Source of the DNA: Chrysomallon squamiferum
Taxonomy: Eukaryota; Mollusca; Gastropoda; Neomphalida; Peltospiridae
Assembly: GCA_012295275.1 (NCBI GenBank)
Contig: CM022671.1
Span: forward strand, 2,438,886 to 2,502,885
DNA: 64,000 nucleotides
Reading direction: 5' to 3'
The notes under the pieces were generated by a model. The model was given only the letters and a program-made list of their open reading frames with translations, was not told the origin of the DNA and searched no databases. This document shows, piece after piece, positions 45,659-59,040 of the stretch. The translations under genes and the position numbers were made by a program. Every line of letters starts with the position of its first letter. The stretch's first letter is position 1.

Positions 45659-48208
45659 CTAAGACCCAGCTTCCTGCTCCTGGCCAAGACCTTCAAGAAT
45701 CATTCCCATTGGTGTTCGCTTGAGTCCAACAAACTCCATTTTGTTTGTAATTTTGTTCTTCATGCTTCTCATTCTCAGGGATGCATGAAGCAAGATTACT
45801 GAAAGTTAAAAAATAAATTCAGCATGAACAGGATACATAAATTTATACTTAGTTCAATATCTCTTTTTCAGATATCAGGTTTGATCTTTAATTGGATAAT
45901 TCTCATCTAACATTCAGAAGCTAAATTAAGTTACATCATCATTAAAGCATACTTGGGATGCATAAAAACAGTTCAACAAATCTTCCTTTAACATTGTCTG
46001 TGTTGAGTGTTATTAATAATATGTAGCATTTCCAAAAACCATAAAAAATAAAAAATAATAAAAGATACAAAAGCCATATAATCATATTATAACTAGATGT
46101 GTTTTTTTATTTTTTTAAATCAGATTTCAATTACAATTCATTTATTTCCCAAGACTGGTTTTTTCCAAAGCCATTATATGTGATTCCTTATCTCTTTAAT
46201 TTTGCGTGTTTATTTAAGCTGTTAGCTGCTGAGTCTACATTTATAAAGACCTATATCTAACTTCAGTGATCAAAAAAATATATATTTAACTAAAAAAAAG
46301 TTTTACAGAAATATCTATTAGACTTATGAGTGCTGTCTTTAAAAAGATATGAAACATACCAATTTATATTATGATTAATAGTCACAGTGAAAAATGCAGC
46401 ACTCTGAGTATGCTCAAAAAATAGTTTGAATAAATAAATAATGAAAGTAACAGCTGGCATTATGGATTTAGTGACAGCAAAATAAAAACAAGCACTAACC
46501 AGCACACTATTAAGAAAACAATTTGGATATTTTATTTAATTACTAAAATAAATATATTTTGTATGGGAAAGCCAAATTTGCTTTATACTTTTTGTTTGTT
46601 TATTCATCAGATGAATAAATGAACTTGTTGGTGGCACCTCAATGAATTATATTATTAATAATTATTATTATATCACAGAAGTGTGGGTTCCTTTTTATAA
46701 TGAGTAGCAAATTATATTTCATAATCATATATGCATATTCCTCTGACATCAGTAATATGCATATCACTGCTTTTGATAAACTGCCTATGTAATAATGACT
46801 ACAGTGATAAATAACCTAATGGACACATATGGGAGGACTGATCTTGAATGTGTTTATTAATCATTTGGCTACACTTTACCCAAATTGACTATTTTAATAT
46901 CTATGTTGAACATCACAGTATTTTATATCAACCCAATCACAAAGATAATAATTTAAACTGTTGCTTATATTGTTCAACATATGTATGGTTACTGCAAAAT
47001 TAAAAGTAAATAAATACTCACAAAGCAGAGGGAAAGCAATGCCAAACAAAAACACAATCACTGCTCCAAGCATGTACACCAGCAGGTAGCCAGCTGCCAT
47101 GATTATAATCATACTGACAAAAGGATGGTCATGTTTGAACTGACGAGCTTTCCACTGATTGTTTGTCCCATACACATACCCAGCAAAAGCCACAGACAGT
47201 GCTGTGAAGCCAAACACCATTTTCACTGGATGAATAATTCTGTAAAATAAATAGAACTTTCTAAAATCACCCCAACTTGTTTTCATATCCATTTGATCAT
47301 AATTCTGTAAAATAAATAAGATTTTCTAAAATCACTTAAACTTGTTTACGTATCCATTTAATCATAATGCTGCAATATAAATAACATTTGCTATAATCAC
47401 AACATAATTTCATGTCCATTTAATGTCACTTTATGAAAGTGGTTTCAGTACAGACTTACAATGTGATATATCATAACGATTTGTAGGATCTATCATTTAC
47501 TGTACCAATTTTTTTTATTATGCCCTTAGACTCTTAATCATGGATCAGTAATTTCAATCTCTCTACAAACTTATTAGTGAATAAAGATGTTTCCTTAACA
47601 TATCTAATTATCTACCAGTTAAATAAGGTAAACCATAAAGGTGTCATTTTTTTCATCAGTTATTAAAGGTCTTTAGATATAATTATTTAAATACTAGTAA
47701 TTAATTCATAAAAGGTGCTAGAAACAAGTATAATTATATGGTTTTGGGGAGTTTTTAAAATTGTTTTTAATTTTATTATTTTTTAATGAAAACATTTCTT
47801 CACAGAAATTGAAGTCAGCATTAATACTATCAACTGCACGATTTGTATACTTACAACTATAAATAATTAATTAAAGTGCTTTTAAGGCAAATGCATTGTT
47901 GTTATTCCCAAACTCGGTATAAGTCTAAAATGCAAAATTCATCAACTTGACTTTAACAGTGTTACTAACAGTAACACTAAAAGACTTAGACTTGCATAGT
48001 AAATAAAAGAACCTCACCCAATGATTAAGAAAATAATTAATGCCGTCAAAAAATAATTTGTCTGATAATAAAGTAAATTGTTCAGAACTCTATTTGTCCA
48101 TTTATCTGCATCTTTGAGATTTGGAATCTGAAACCTAGCAGATTCTAAAAGGAAATCGCCAAGAGATCGTAGAGGTGCCAGCTGTACCGAGTCTCCCATG
48201 TTGTCCAT
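45659..48208 (-). CDS. ARL6IP5: PRA1 family protein, ARL6IP5/PRAF3 type
   Basis: A PRA1-domain membrane protein of the ER and early secretory pathway; the vertebrate relative modulates glutamate transporter trafficking and ER membrane organisation. Exons in transcript order are 48208-48018, 47239-47022 and 45798-45659, phases kept, for 182 residues (human 188). Matches include VQLAPLR at the start, NNLLYYQTNYF at about 44-54, four predicted membrane segments in two pairs (about 53-75 and 107-140), FGIAFPLL, then HASLR and the C-terminal GLKRTPMG. The C-terminus is shorter than in human and has no clear KxKxx signal. PRAF2 is the closest alternative name; the HASLR and GLKRTPMG region and the UBA3 neighbour favour ARL6IP5. 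It is head to head with UBA3. A 65-bp tandem repeat begins at the exon 2 acceptor. Confidence 0.92.
47236..47427. repeat. Three 65-bp tandem units across a splice acceptor
   Basis: Units start at 47236, 47301 and 47366. The first two share AATTCTGTAAAATAAAT; the third is more diverged. On the minus strand this is ATTTATTTTACAG plus the first bases of ARL6IP5 exon 2, so the true acceptor and part of the exon are copied twice into the intron upstream. Confidence 0.85.
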
Positions 48209-49571
48209 TTCGTAACTTCGGTATCAATCGTGTTTACTCGATATGTTCCGGCACCGGTGAATGTATGGGTATGTTTGAATGTGAACAGCTTGGATTATGT
48301 TTCACTATATTAAATGTGCAAACAATAAAATTTTCACGTCAAAACACAAAATATATATTTTGCTGCCTATAGTTGTATAAAATTACAATTATCTCTCGAA
48401 AACAAAAATGTGTATAAACTGTGAAATAAACTTAATCAGTATCGTAGAAAGTATTTTCGGAATATAACCTCTCACTTCTCAGTTATTTAATTATATTTTA
48501 TCACTTATGGGACCAACACTAGAAAATCACACATTAATATAATTATTTAATTACCAATGATCTAGTTTAAAATACACATAAACATCATCTTAATCTGAAT
48601 GTTTAGTAAATAATTTTTTATATAATAATACACTAATCTGGTAGATATGTAATCTACAAAGTCAACAATTTTGCGTACTTTTGTCATGCAATCGAATGTA
48701 ACTATCGACTTGTATCTCTGTCCTATGTTATTTGCTACAGAGTTGATGCGTAACAAATTGAAAGGAATTTGATGGAATAGAATGAGAATGTTAATTCTGT
48801 AGGATAATGTACAAGAAATATATACATAACTTAAATGCTTATTGATTGTTCGTCCGTCTAACGTTTATTCATTCCACTTACTGAATGTATATTTACATAA
48901 ATTGATTATAGTTATCTGACATTTGTTAGTAGGTTTGCCATAACAGTGGTAAATCGGTAGTTTCGCTAATTAACGTTTTGTCACTTTGTGAGTTTTCCAC
49001 TGTTTTGTCATTGCCGGCTTATCGACTTACGTGATAAATCATTTCAAATTAACTGTATTTATATATTAATATGTCTTTACTTATTACTTTAAATAATAAT
49101 ATTTGTAATTTTTAAAATGATATATAAAATAAATTATAACATTACTGTGTGATGCTATTTGAGATTTAAAGTCTCTTCACCAAAAAATTGAAATAAATTA
49201 TTTATAATTTATAAGTTGACTGTTCTTTAGACCAGAAGTTTATTTTTCATAATAATGATAATTTTTAAAATATATTTATTTATCATTAACTTAAGATGCT
49301 GTTACTAATAAATACTATCAAGGGATGAAAGGAACATTATAGAAATTCAAATTGATAGTGAAAAGCTATAACGTATAATAGTTAATGGTTGATTAAACAG
49401 ATTTATTCCTTGATGGTAGATTTATCATGATAATTCCCATTTTAAAATTATATATATATATATGTAGAAGATCTCTCACATACACACAAACAGAACCAAA
49501 AAAATGAAAATGACATTTTATTAAAGCTGTATAAATCCTTTATTATAGTATTACATAGACAGTCTTGTGAA
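48209..49571. promoter_or_regulatory. Divergent ARL6IP5/UBA3 promoter region
   Basis: The first 100 bases beside ARL6IP5 are less AT-rich and hold CG dinucleotides (48210-48270), consistent with a TATA-less housekeeping promoter that may serve both genes. UBA3 probably has a short 5' exon here, since vertebrate UBA3 has some 20 extra N-terminal residues and an AG acceptor precedes the visible coding exon (49561-49562). I could not identify that exon. Confidence 0.5.
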
Positions 49572-52500
49572 ATGGATTGTGACTGGCCAGGTCGATGGAA
49601 TCACATCAAAAAATTTCTTGAACGAGGAGGACCTTTTGCACATCCCGATTTTGAACCAAGTCCTGAGGTAGAACATCCTTTATGTATTTGTTTATATTTG
49701 TAGTAGCAAAAGATGCTCATTCTTGAAGTAATTGTTGTATTTACATATTTTAAGCATTCTTGAAGCAGACTATATTATTTATAAATTTTGCATTTTATAT
49801 ATGGAACAGATAATAGGATATATTAATTTGTAAATATGAATATAAAACACTTCCTGTCTGAATCTGTTTCTGAACTGACTTAAATAATTTTATTGTCATT
49901 GTGATAATCAGAATGAACATTTTATGTATTTAATATGTTTTTGTTAATAAATTCTTTCTGTTTTCCACAATTTGTTAATCTAAGATCGAAGTGACACAAA
50001 TTATGATAAAGGCATATATATATATATATATATATATCTCCAAGTTTTAATTAAAATCATTACATTTTCAGACATTGAACTTTCTTCAGGATACATGCAG
50101 GATCTTGGTGATAGGAGCAGGAGGTCTAGGCTGTGACCTGCTCAAAGATCTTGTGAGTCTAATGTTGTGATGATTTAATTTAATATTTCACTATTTCCCA
50201 TTCTATCAATTGATTTCACAAGCAGTTTAGTTTATAATGCTTGTGTGATTGTTTTATTTGGTATTGTTATTAATTAAACCACTGTGCTGAGGACCAGGCA
50301 GTGCTAGGTACTGATGCTGTCAGAGCAGTGGTATTAAAATCGTTCATAATGATAGCTCTTTGGAAGACTTGCACCTCAGCGAGTACAGTGTAACTGAAAG
50401 AACATATTTTCTGATATTATCAACACTGAATGTATTTAGTTATTTCATTAAAATAAAAGAACTTAATTTTCTGAGATTATCAACACTGAATGTATTTAAT
50501 TATTTCATGAAAGCAAAAGAAATTAAGAATAATAATCATTTTGGGTGCATTAAAATCTCATTGTCATGGCTTACATGATTCAGGCACTGATGGAGCTTAA
50601 AACCTATTATTAGATAATCAAAATGTGATTAGATCACTGGATCACAGGCTTTTGTTTCTTTAAGGTAATATTTCAGTTTGTTTCCTACCTTTTTAGCCTC
50701 TCTTTTGTTTTATTTCATGTTCTGCCCAGAACTCTATGACTTGTTTATAAAATGACGTGATCTCTTGATTCCTACTGATTTGGAAAACACATATAAAAAA
50801 GTATCATTGATGCAAATTTATGAGTGGTCATTTTAGTTAATGTTGATAATGGAAATAGTTAATACCATTCACATTAAGAATAGATAATATGATTTATGAT
50901 GATAATTTTAAGCTGTTTTATTAAAACATGTTAACTGTTGATGTTTTCTTGTTTTTATTTATTGCAGGCACTGATAGGTTTCAGAAATATTGACATTATT
51001 GATATGGACACAATTGATGTTTCCAATCTGAACAGACAGTTCCTTTTCAGGTGATTATAAATAAAAAAAAAAAAAAAAAAAAATCATGTTTACAGTCATG
51101 TTTTCAGATTTAATTATCATGCTGCAGATATAAATTTATCAAATAATGTTTGTAAATATAGACAGAGCAAAAGATAATTTTTCTCTCTCTATTTATAACG
51201 TCTACGGCCATTTTGGTTTTTTTAAATGTTTGCTTTTTAACCTATTAGATCATATCTGTTTTTAACAACTTCAGATCAAAAGATGTTGGTAAAGCCAAAG
51301 CACAAGTAGCAGCTGATTTCATCAACACTAGAGTACCAGGTTGTAATGTAAATGCGTATCCTTTTTCAGACAATGATTTCTATTTTAATACTGAAGTGAT
51401 GAAAAAATGCTGGTCATTTTCCTACCTTTCTGGTTTCAAGATAATACATAATACACAGAAATATTTTTTAGAAAAGCACAACAAAATAAACCCCCAACAC
51501 TTAAAAAGAACGAGGTGCAAATATTTTAATGTTACTATTAATATATTTTCATGTCTTCAAGTAAACTATATCTGTTGATTACATTATTTTCCCACCTCAT
51601 TAATGTCCTAGATTGGTTACTACTTTGGTTACTAGATAATTCAGCCTAGAAGGTATCTTGTTAGTTTAGTGAATGCTTGATATTTAACATATTTTGAGGC
51701 TTTGATAGAAATTTAATCTTTAACTTTTTATAAGGCATTTTGCTAAGATTCAGGATTATGATGAATCTTTCTACAGACGTGAGTTGATTATTTCTTTTTA
51801 TTATTTTTAGCTTTAATAGAAGTTACCAATATTATTTATTGTTTTTTTTTTTTTTTTATTCTTTTAATAATTACTGTTTATTAGTTTATTCATTCTTATT
51901 CATGTAAATATTTTAAATTTGTTAATTGCACTTTATGCATATTTGGAAAAAGAACCATAAAAGTTGTAACTAATGCAAACAGAAAAAACATTATGCATAA
52001 ACATAATAAATTGAAGATTTCAGTTGATTTAATATGTATATTTAACTAATTCTCTGATACAAACTTTCTCTTTGTTTTACCTAGTGTTCTAAAATTGATG
52101 TGGTTAACAAATTATTATTTTTATTATTTTCAGAATTTCATATAATAGTATGTGGCTTAGATTCTATTGTTGCAAGAAGATGGATAAATGGAATGTTGGT
52201 GAGATATAGTGGTTTAATTACAATAGTTGAATGTTTGATTAGATGTTATATGAGATTAAACTAGCTGCCAGTCTTATTAATATGAACTTTTTTCAGGTTA
52301 ATGGACTGATGCAGATTCTACAGTTTGTAGACAGAGTAAAATTTACATACTTATCAGTACATTCATTCATATCTGACTTTTACAGCATGTAGATACAGAT
52401 TTTTTGGTTTACAGATCAGCATGTTAAATTATAAAGATGGAGAACTAGATCAAAGCAGTATTATTCCCATGGTGGATGGTGGAACTGAGGGTTTCAAGGG

Positions 52501-55500
52501 AAATGCCAGAGTTATACTACCAGGACTCACAGCTTGCATTGAGTGTACATTAGACTTGTATCCACCTCAAGTGAGTTGTCTAAATTCCTTACTCTATTTA
52601 GACATTAAATCACACACATTTTAATTAGATTGACTGTTTATCACTACCCAAGTTGTACAATAATTGTGTATTTAATTTCCTGATTATAGTTGTTAATCTT
52701 CATTTCTAAAATAATCACTGGAAGGCTACTCGTTTAATGATTGCCAGACCTATGATCAGCTCTCTGACCAGTTGTTATTGTATGCTGTATGAGAACTTTG
52801 GTCATGGAAAAGGCTGAGCAACATCTCAGCAAAAGCATATCATATCTCATTATCATTTCTCAGTCTCTATCTTATTCACTAGCTTTTACAGTCTCCAGTA
52901 CTACATATTTCATCTATAAATTTGTACTCAGTTGTACATCCCGTAGTACAAGGTATTAAAGTTTTTGCTGACTGTATTTTTATGTTCTTTGTAAGAGTTT
53001 CATTTAGATCATTTTTCTATTCAGAATAAATAAAAATGATTACCTATATCTAAAGAGTAAAAAAAAAAAAAAATACAAAAATATTTAAAGATAGCTGACA
53101 CAAAACACCCTACCTGCATGCTATTCTTGATGAACTTTTCACTTAATGAACTAGTGTGACTAGAACTTGGTTTTTAAGTAAGGAGTGCCTGTATGTAGTA
53201 CAACTGTTCGTTTGTGTTTAAACTTGTTTTTCCTGATTCAGGTAAATTTTCCTCTATGCACCATAGCCCACACCCCTCGGCTGCCAGAACACTGTATAGA
53301 GTATGTGAGGATTTTACAGTGGCCCAAGGATGATCCATTTGGTGGTAGGTGGACATTAAAGGATATATTCTGTATTTATACTGAGATTGATGATAATAAT
53401 TAACTGATTTCAAACATGAAGCTAAACATGAAATATATGATTTTTCTTTGGTAGGTGTAAAGTGTTTAATGACATCTTACCACAAAATACTTTATCTGTT
53501 GCTTGTTATACAGTGGAATTTGCATTTGACATAATAGCTTTTTTGATTATATGATGACTTTAAGTTAAAGGTTTATTCTTAATGTGCCTACTGTCCAGGG
53601 TTCTTCCATTTTGGCATTTGTCTAAGCACTAAGGATGTTTTTTATATTACAAGAGAATAAAGATTACTGTGACAACATTTTCTTATTTTCTATACAGCAG
53701 AAGACTGATAACTGAATTAATAATATAATTCTTTTTCCTTTTTTACCAAAATAAAATTTACTCAACAGCCAGATTTCGATATTTTTAACTGGAAGCATAT
53801 CTTTGTAATCTTGAAACTGTTAAAGGCAACAGAATGTCATCCTCCTTGGTAGTGAATAATTACAAAAAAAAATGTTTTTTTTTTCTTTCTTGTTTGGTTT
53901 TAAGCTGGTACTCCAATAGATGGAGATGATCCTAAACACATTTCCTGGATTCTTGAGAAGTCACAGATTAGAGCAAAGAAATACAATATTACTGGAGTTA
54001 ACTATCGACTCACACAAGGTATTTAAATACACTGACCAAGTCTACTGTTGATTCACATACAGTGTTAATGACACTGCTCTATGTTTTAATACATACATGG
54101 TGTTTAAATATAATACTGACTCACACAAGGTATTTAAATACACTGACCAAGTCTACTGTTGATTCACATACAGTGTTAATGACACTGCTCTATGTTTTAA
54201 TACATACATGGTGTTTAAATATAATACTGACTCACACAAGGTATTGACATACAATATAAATAAATCTACTCTTGATTCTACATAAGGTGTTAATTACAAC
54301 ATTACTACATAGTTTTATACATTCAAAATTTTTAAATATATATTCGACTTACACAATGTAACTAAATCTGCTATTGATTCACATAGTAAGTTAAAATCAG
54401 CATTACTATATTTATTGATACACATACAAGGTTTTTAAATGAACATTACTGAAGCTAATGATATTAGATTTTGAAAAGGAATAGCTAGCTTCTTCCAGGT
54501 ATTTAAATATTACAAGTTAAGAATTAACAGAGATTTTGAAAAATAATGAGTTAATTGTTCCCTCCTACATGCCATATTATTGAAGTATAATTGTACAAGT
54601 GACTTACAATTTATATTTCAGTTACTTATCAGTATCAGTATATCAGACATCTGCTAACATGCTGTATAATAAGGTTGCTTAGCCTTAGAAATACTGTATT
54701 AGCTGAACATTATCTCCACATTCACAAAATATTACATTTCAGTTTTCATGTACTTTATTTCAGGTGTTGTTAAACGTATCATTCCTGCTGTAGCTTCCAC
54801 CAATGCTGTTATTGCAGGTCAGTGTATACATAGTTTACTTAAATTAACCAAGTAACAAGCAGTTACATACAGAGCTTGTGAATTTATTTGGCAATGTCCA
54901 AAATAATGGTCCCCTTTAAAGAAAACAATACATTGTAAAGTAATCTTTATCAGTACACTAGTGTATATCTGTGTATATCTTAATACACTTGTAAAATTGC
55001 CTGCATCATTACACTTCTGTAATTCCATATTGATGTAAACTGATGTCCAACATATGATATAGATCTGAAGATAGATAGTTTTGTCAAACGATTTATGTGT
55101 AACCATATCAATCATAATTTTGATGGATAATTTTGCAAAAGCTACATTTTACGCCTCTTTCTTATTTATTTGTTGCAGCTGCCTGTGCAACAGAAGTGTT
55201 TAAACTAGCAACCAGGTATTTGATAAATATGACAGAAGTGCAGTATCATTAAAATACACACAGCATTAAATAAGAATATGAATTATCAATATACACAGCA
55301 GTATATACAAATAAAAGAGACATCTACAAGTTTATTGAAATAAAAAATGAGATCATATAAACAAACAAAAAAGTGTAACCAAAAAAAAAAAAGTTAAATG
55401 TAGTAAATTGGTATATACAGAAGCTTATAAAGATATCTTTAACCAGAACACAGATAAAAGCAGTTGATTATTAATTATGTTCTGCTACTGATAATGTTAA

Positions 55501-57061
55501 AAGTGGTTACACTTTCTAGCTGCTGTGAGCCGCTGAACAACTACATGAATTTCAATGACACAGAAGGAGTTTATACTTACACATTTGAGGCACAGAGAAG
55601 GGTGAGATATTTTACCATTTTTTTTGTTTAAATCTGTTAAGGGGTTTATTTTTCTAGAATAATTATACTGACATGTTTGTTTCTATCATTTCTTACATTT
55701 CTAAGTGCAGATTAATATCAAAATAAAATGGGAACATAAGAATGCACATCCTCATAACTTGTTATTTCATCATACTTTATTGTCAATTGAAAAATAGTCT
55801 TTGTGTGTTTGCAAATGAATTAATGTATTTATACATAATACAAATAAATGGTGGCCTTATTCACATTACTATAATGATTTTTTTTTTTTTTTAAATAACT
55901 GATTTTCTTATTTACTATATAAAGAATGAAAAAAAAAGAAAAAAGGGTTGTTCATGGGCACAGTTAAATCAGATTGACATGTGATAGACCATTCATGTGC
56001 TTGTGAATCATTACCAGCATCTATCACTATATGATCCAAACTCATTTGTTTTTTCTTTGTGATTGAACCATCCTGAATTTCATCCCATCAAGTATATGCC
56101 ATAAATAACTCTGGTTTAATAATGATGTTTTTTTGTTCTCTACAGGATGATTGCATGGGATGTAGTCAAGTGCCTCAGACTCTGACATTTATGGAAAATG
56201 ACAAACTACAAGATGTGATAACCTATCTTATAGAACATGCCACTTAGTAAATATCTTCATCATAAAAACTGACATATAATTAATTACTTACTATCAATTT
56301 AAAATAGCAAAAAAAAAACCCAAAACAATAATAATAATAACAGTAACAATAATAATGTAATTATTTATTAATAACAATAATATTGGTATTACAGTAGAAA
56401 TTAGTTTCAAGTTTTTGATCCAAGAAATTATTATTTAAAAAAAAAAAAAAAAACTTGTTTTATTTAGTTGTTGATAATAATTATGATACAGTTATTAAGT
56501 AAATAATAATGTTGTGTTTCAGTCAAATGAAGGCACCTGGTGTTACTACTAGTGTTAATGGAAACAACAAGACTTTGTACATGCGAACTGTACAGTCAAT
56601 AGAAGAAAAGACAAAACAAAATCTCAAGAAATCACTTAAAGGTACTGCATTCGATTTTTAGTGAAATATGCTTGTAGTGACGTAAACATGTTGCATTAAT
56701 TGTATAAAAAGAAATTACAGCACCTTTTTTTTTATAGTTTTTTTTTTCCTTGCTGTTATTTTTATATATATATGTAATATATATAATATATACATTTTTT
56801 TAAATTTTTATTTTATTTTACTTCTGTGATGATATATAGCAAATATATAGCATTAATTTTGTATATTTCAAAAGGATAGTTTTAATTTTTTCGGAGATCT
56901 GGTGTTGCTTTTATATTTAATACATACTGAATTAATTTTACTTCTTTTCTCTTCTAGAACTTGGTCTTTCAAATGGTCAGGAAATCTATGTAGCTGACCC
57001 AACATCTCCCAACTCGATCACTTTCCGACTGCAAATAGGAAGTAGCATGGAGTCCAGCTGA
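49572..57061 (+). CDS. UBA3: NEDD8-activating enzyme E1 catalytic subunit UBA3
   Basis: With NAE1, UBA3 adenylates NEDD8, binds it as a thioester and passes it to UBC12 for cullin neddylation. Fifteen exons: 49572-49667, 50072-50152, 50968-51050, 51275-51355, 51735-51778, 52134-52198, 52415-52570, 53242-53344, 53905-54018, 54764-54817, 55179-55215, 55520-55601, 56146-56246, 56523-56641 and 56958-57061; all phases fit, 439 residues. Visible features are the ATP-binding GAGGLG (47-52), the [16 protein letters not shown] block, the GLDS and GGTEGFKG motifs, a zinc site of two CxxC pairs (Cys191/194 and Cys335/338), the catalytic Cys208 in PLCTIA, and a C-terminal ubiquitin-fold domain (about 345-439) that recruits UBC12. 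Human has 463 residues. The missing N-terminal segment, which in vertebrates helps bind UBC12, is probably on an unseen 5' exon; an acceptor allows the frame to extend upstream of the ATG used here. Confidence 0.96.
50405..50524. repeat. 60-bp tandem duplication in UBA3 intron 2
   Basis: 50405-50464 and 50465-50524 align without gaps and differ at only a few positions. It creates a repeated open frame that is not coding. Confidence 0.85.
54007..54247. repeat. 111-bp tandem repeat spanning the UBA3 exon 9 donor
   Basis: 54007-54117 and 54118-54228 appear identical, and a third partial copy starts at 54229 and decays. Each begins with the last 12 bases of exon 9 and the donor (CACACAAG followed by GTATT), so copies of the donor occur at 54130 and 54241. 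More diverged copies may continue to about 54450. Confidence 0.92.
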
Positions 57062-59040
57062 GACCAACAGAGACAATATTTTGAACATTTTTACATGAAC
57101 TGAGACTGAGAAAGATAGTTGTGTTTGTGACTGTATTTGAAGTCAGCAGAACACATGAAATCAACAGTAACTACATCTTAAAACATTCAACTAAATTATT
57201 AACACATTTATCTTTTCTTTTATAATCAGTCAGTAATGAATGTAACCACAGAACAGTGAAAAAAGATTTTCAAAAAATGTACTTTTTTTTTGTAGCTGTG
57301 TTTAATTTATATGAAGAAAAAATGGAGGAATTATGGAATATTTTAATATTACTTTACTGGATAATTATCTTTGTGTCAGAAACAGAATCTTCAAAGAATA
57401 ATGACTCTGAATGAATAAATGAATATTTAACATCTCAACACATTGATAATAATAAGAAAGACATCTGGATAGTGATTTTACAAGTGAAGAATACCATTGC
57501 CAGTAACACTGGACTATTCACAGTTTTTAGTGGCAATTTTAGAGAACATCAGAAACAGCCATAGCTTATACTATAGATACAGAGCACTGGTTGGAAAGGG
57601 AGACAGCCCACTGAAAATTAGTGATGCAATTGCTCATCTGCTGTTTAGGTCCTATGTGTATGTACTTGCATTCTGCAAAATGGGTCACAATTGAATTTTG
57701 AATGCAGCTGAAATATCCTAACAATTTTACAGATTAACAGTACTTTTTCACAAATAATATTCAGATAAAATTGTATCATCTGCTTTCTCTATAGAAAATG
57801 GGTTGTGCTTTTCATTCTGTAAACTTTTATTCAACCAAAGAATTTAATGTATTGGGGCATTACTTGTACATCTTTCAGAAATACCAGGTTGTCATTTGGC
57901 CGGTGTATTCCAAGAGTGTTACACACTGCTGTCATTTAATAAATACAGAAAACAAAAGAATCTGGTTAGTTTAATTTTTAGCAAAAAGTTACTTCAAATT
58001 ATTTATATTCCTAAGGTTCCACCTGTTTTTTTTTGTTTTTTTTTTGCTTTGTAATATAAAACTATTAATTTAAAAAATAATACTAATAAAATTAAAAAAT
58101 ATAATAAATCAGCAGCTTTTAAATAAAAATATCAGATTTATCAGGTTGTTATATATTATGTGATTAATACTACTAATAAGATAATTTATAAATCACTTAA
58201 AGATAAAGACAGAGAAAATGGTTTTTAACTTTATTTTTATATTTGTTCCTCTGAACAACAGCATGGACTGGATTAACAGAAGCAAAATGTGTCAGCCATC
58301 AGAACAGTACCTGTTCAGCAAAATGTAAACTGTCATGTTACATGCATGGATCCATTAAGGGTTTTATCTGATACTACAAAACACATCATCAATACCTCTG
58401 TGTAAAATGTCAGTGAACCTAAAATATCCAATTTTACCCTTAACAAAGCCACCACTAATTGTAGTAATTATTATTACTGTCTTACCTTCACACAGCAATG
58501 CACATTTGAAAACAACATTTTAGAAGATGCCTGTAAACAATGCTTCAAAGAAAAAACCAAAAATGAAACATGAAAACTTTCTTAATAAAAGTTAAAATAA
58601 AGTTGTCACATAAAAATATGCTATTTACAAAACATGTTTATTAACAGATTATGTTCAACAATAAAACAGTTTACTTTTTCTCTCCTGAACTGCCTTTCGT
58701 GATACAAAAGATGCAGTTGTTTTTGTTCATTTGCACATATTCTCCAGCTTCTGAGCTGGCACTTTAGTATATGTGCCCTATCCACCAAAAAAATATAAAT
58801 TCTGGTTTATCAGTCTTTTTAGTGAAACAGAAACAGAACAACTCTACTGACAGAATGCCATTAAACTTCATCAAGTATTTTAAATATAAATTGCAAACCA
58901 GAACATGTTCAACATTCTTTATGACACTTCTCAGTAAATCCAAATACAGTGAACTGATTATTCAGCTTAGCGTTATTTTAAGGCATTTAATATAATTTTG
59001 ATGAAAGTGGCTTATTTTAGTGCACAGATATATAATTATG
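57062..59040. other. Convergent 3' region of UBA3 and FBXO7
   Basis: Holds the UBA3 3' UTR with a candidate AATAAA at 57938-57943 and, on the minus strand, the FBXO7 3' UTR with a candidate AATAAA at 58637-58642. The 65-codon frame at 57497-57694 lies in the UTR and has no support. Confidence 0.55.

Noticed and set aside
57497-57694. 65-codon frame after UBA3
   Set aside because: It sits in the UBA3 3' UTR before the AATAAA at 57938, without similarity to anything recognised.
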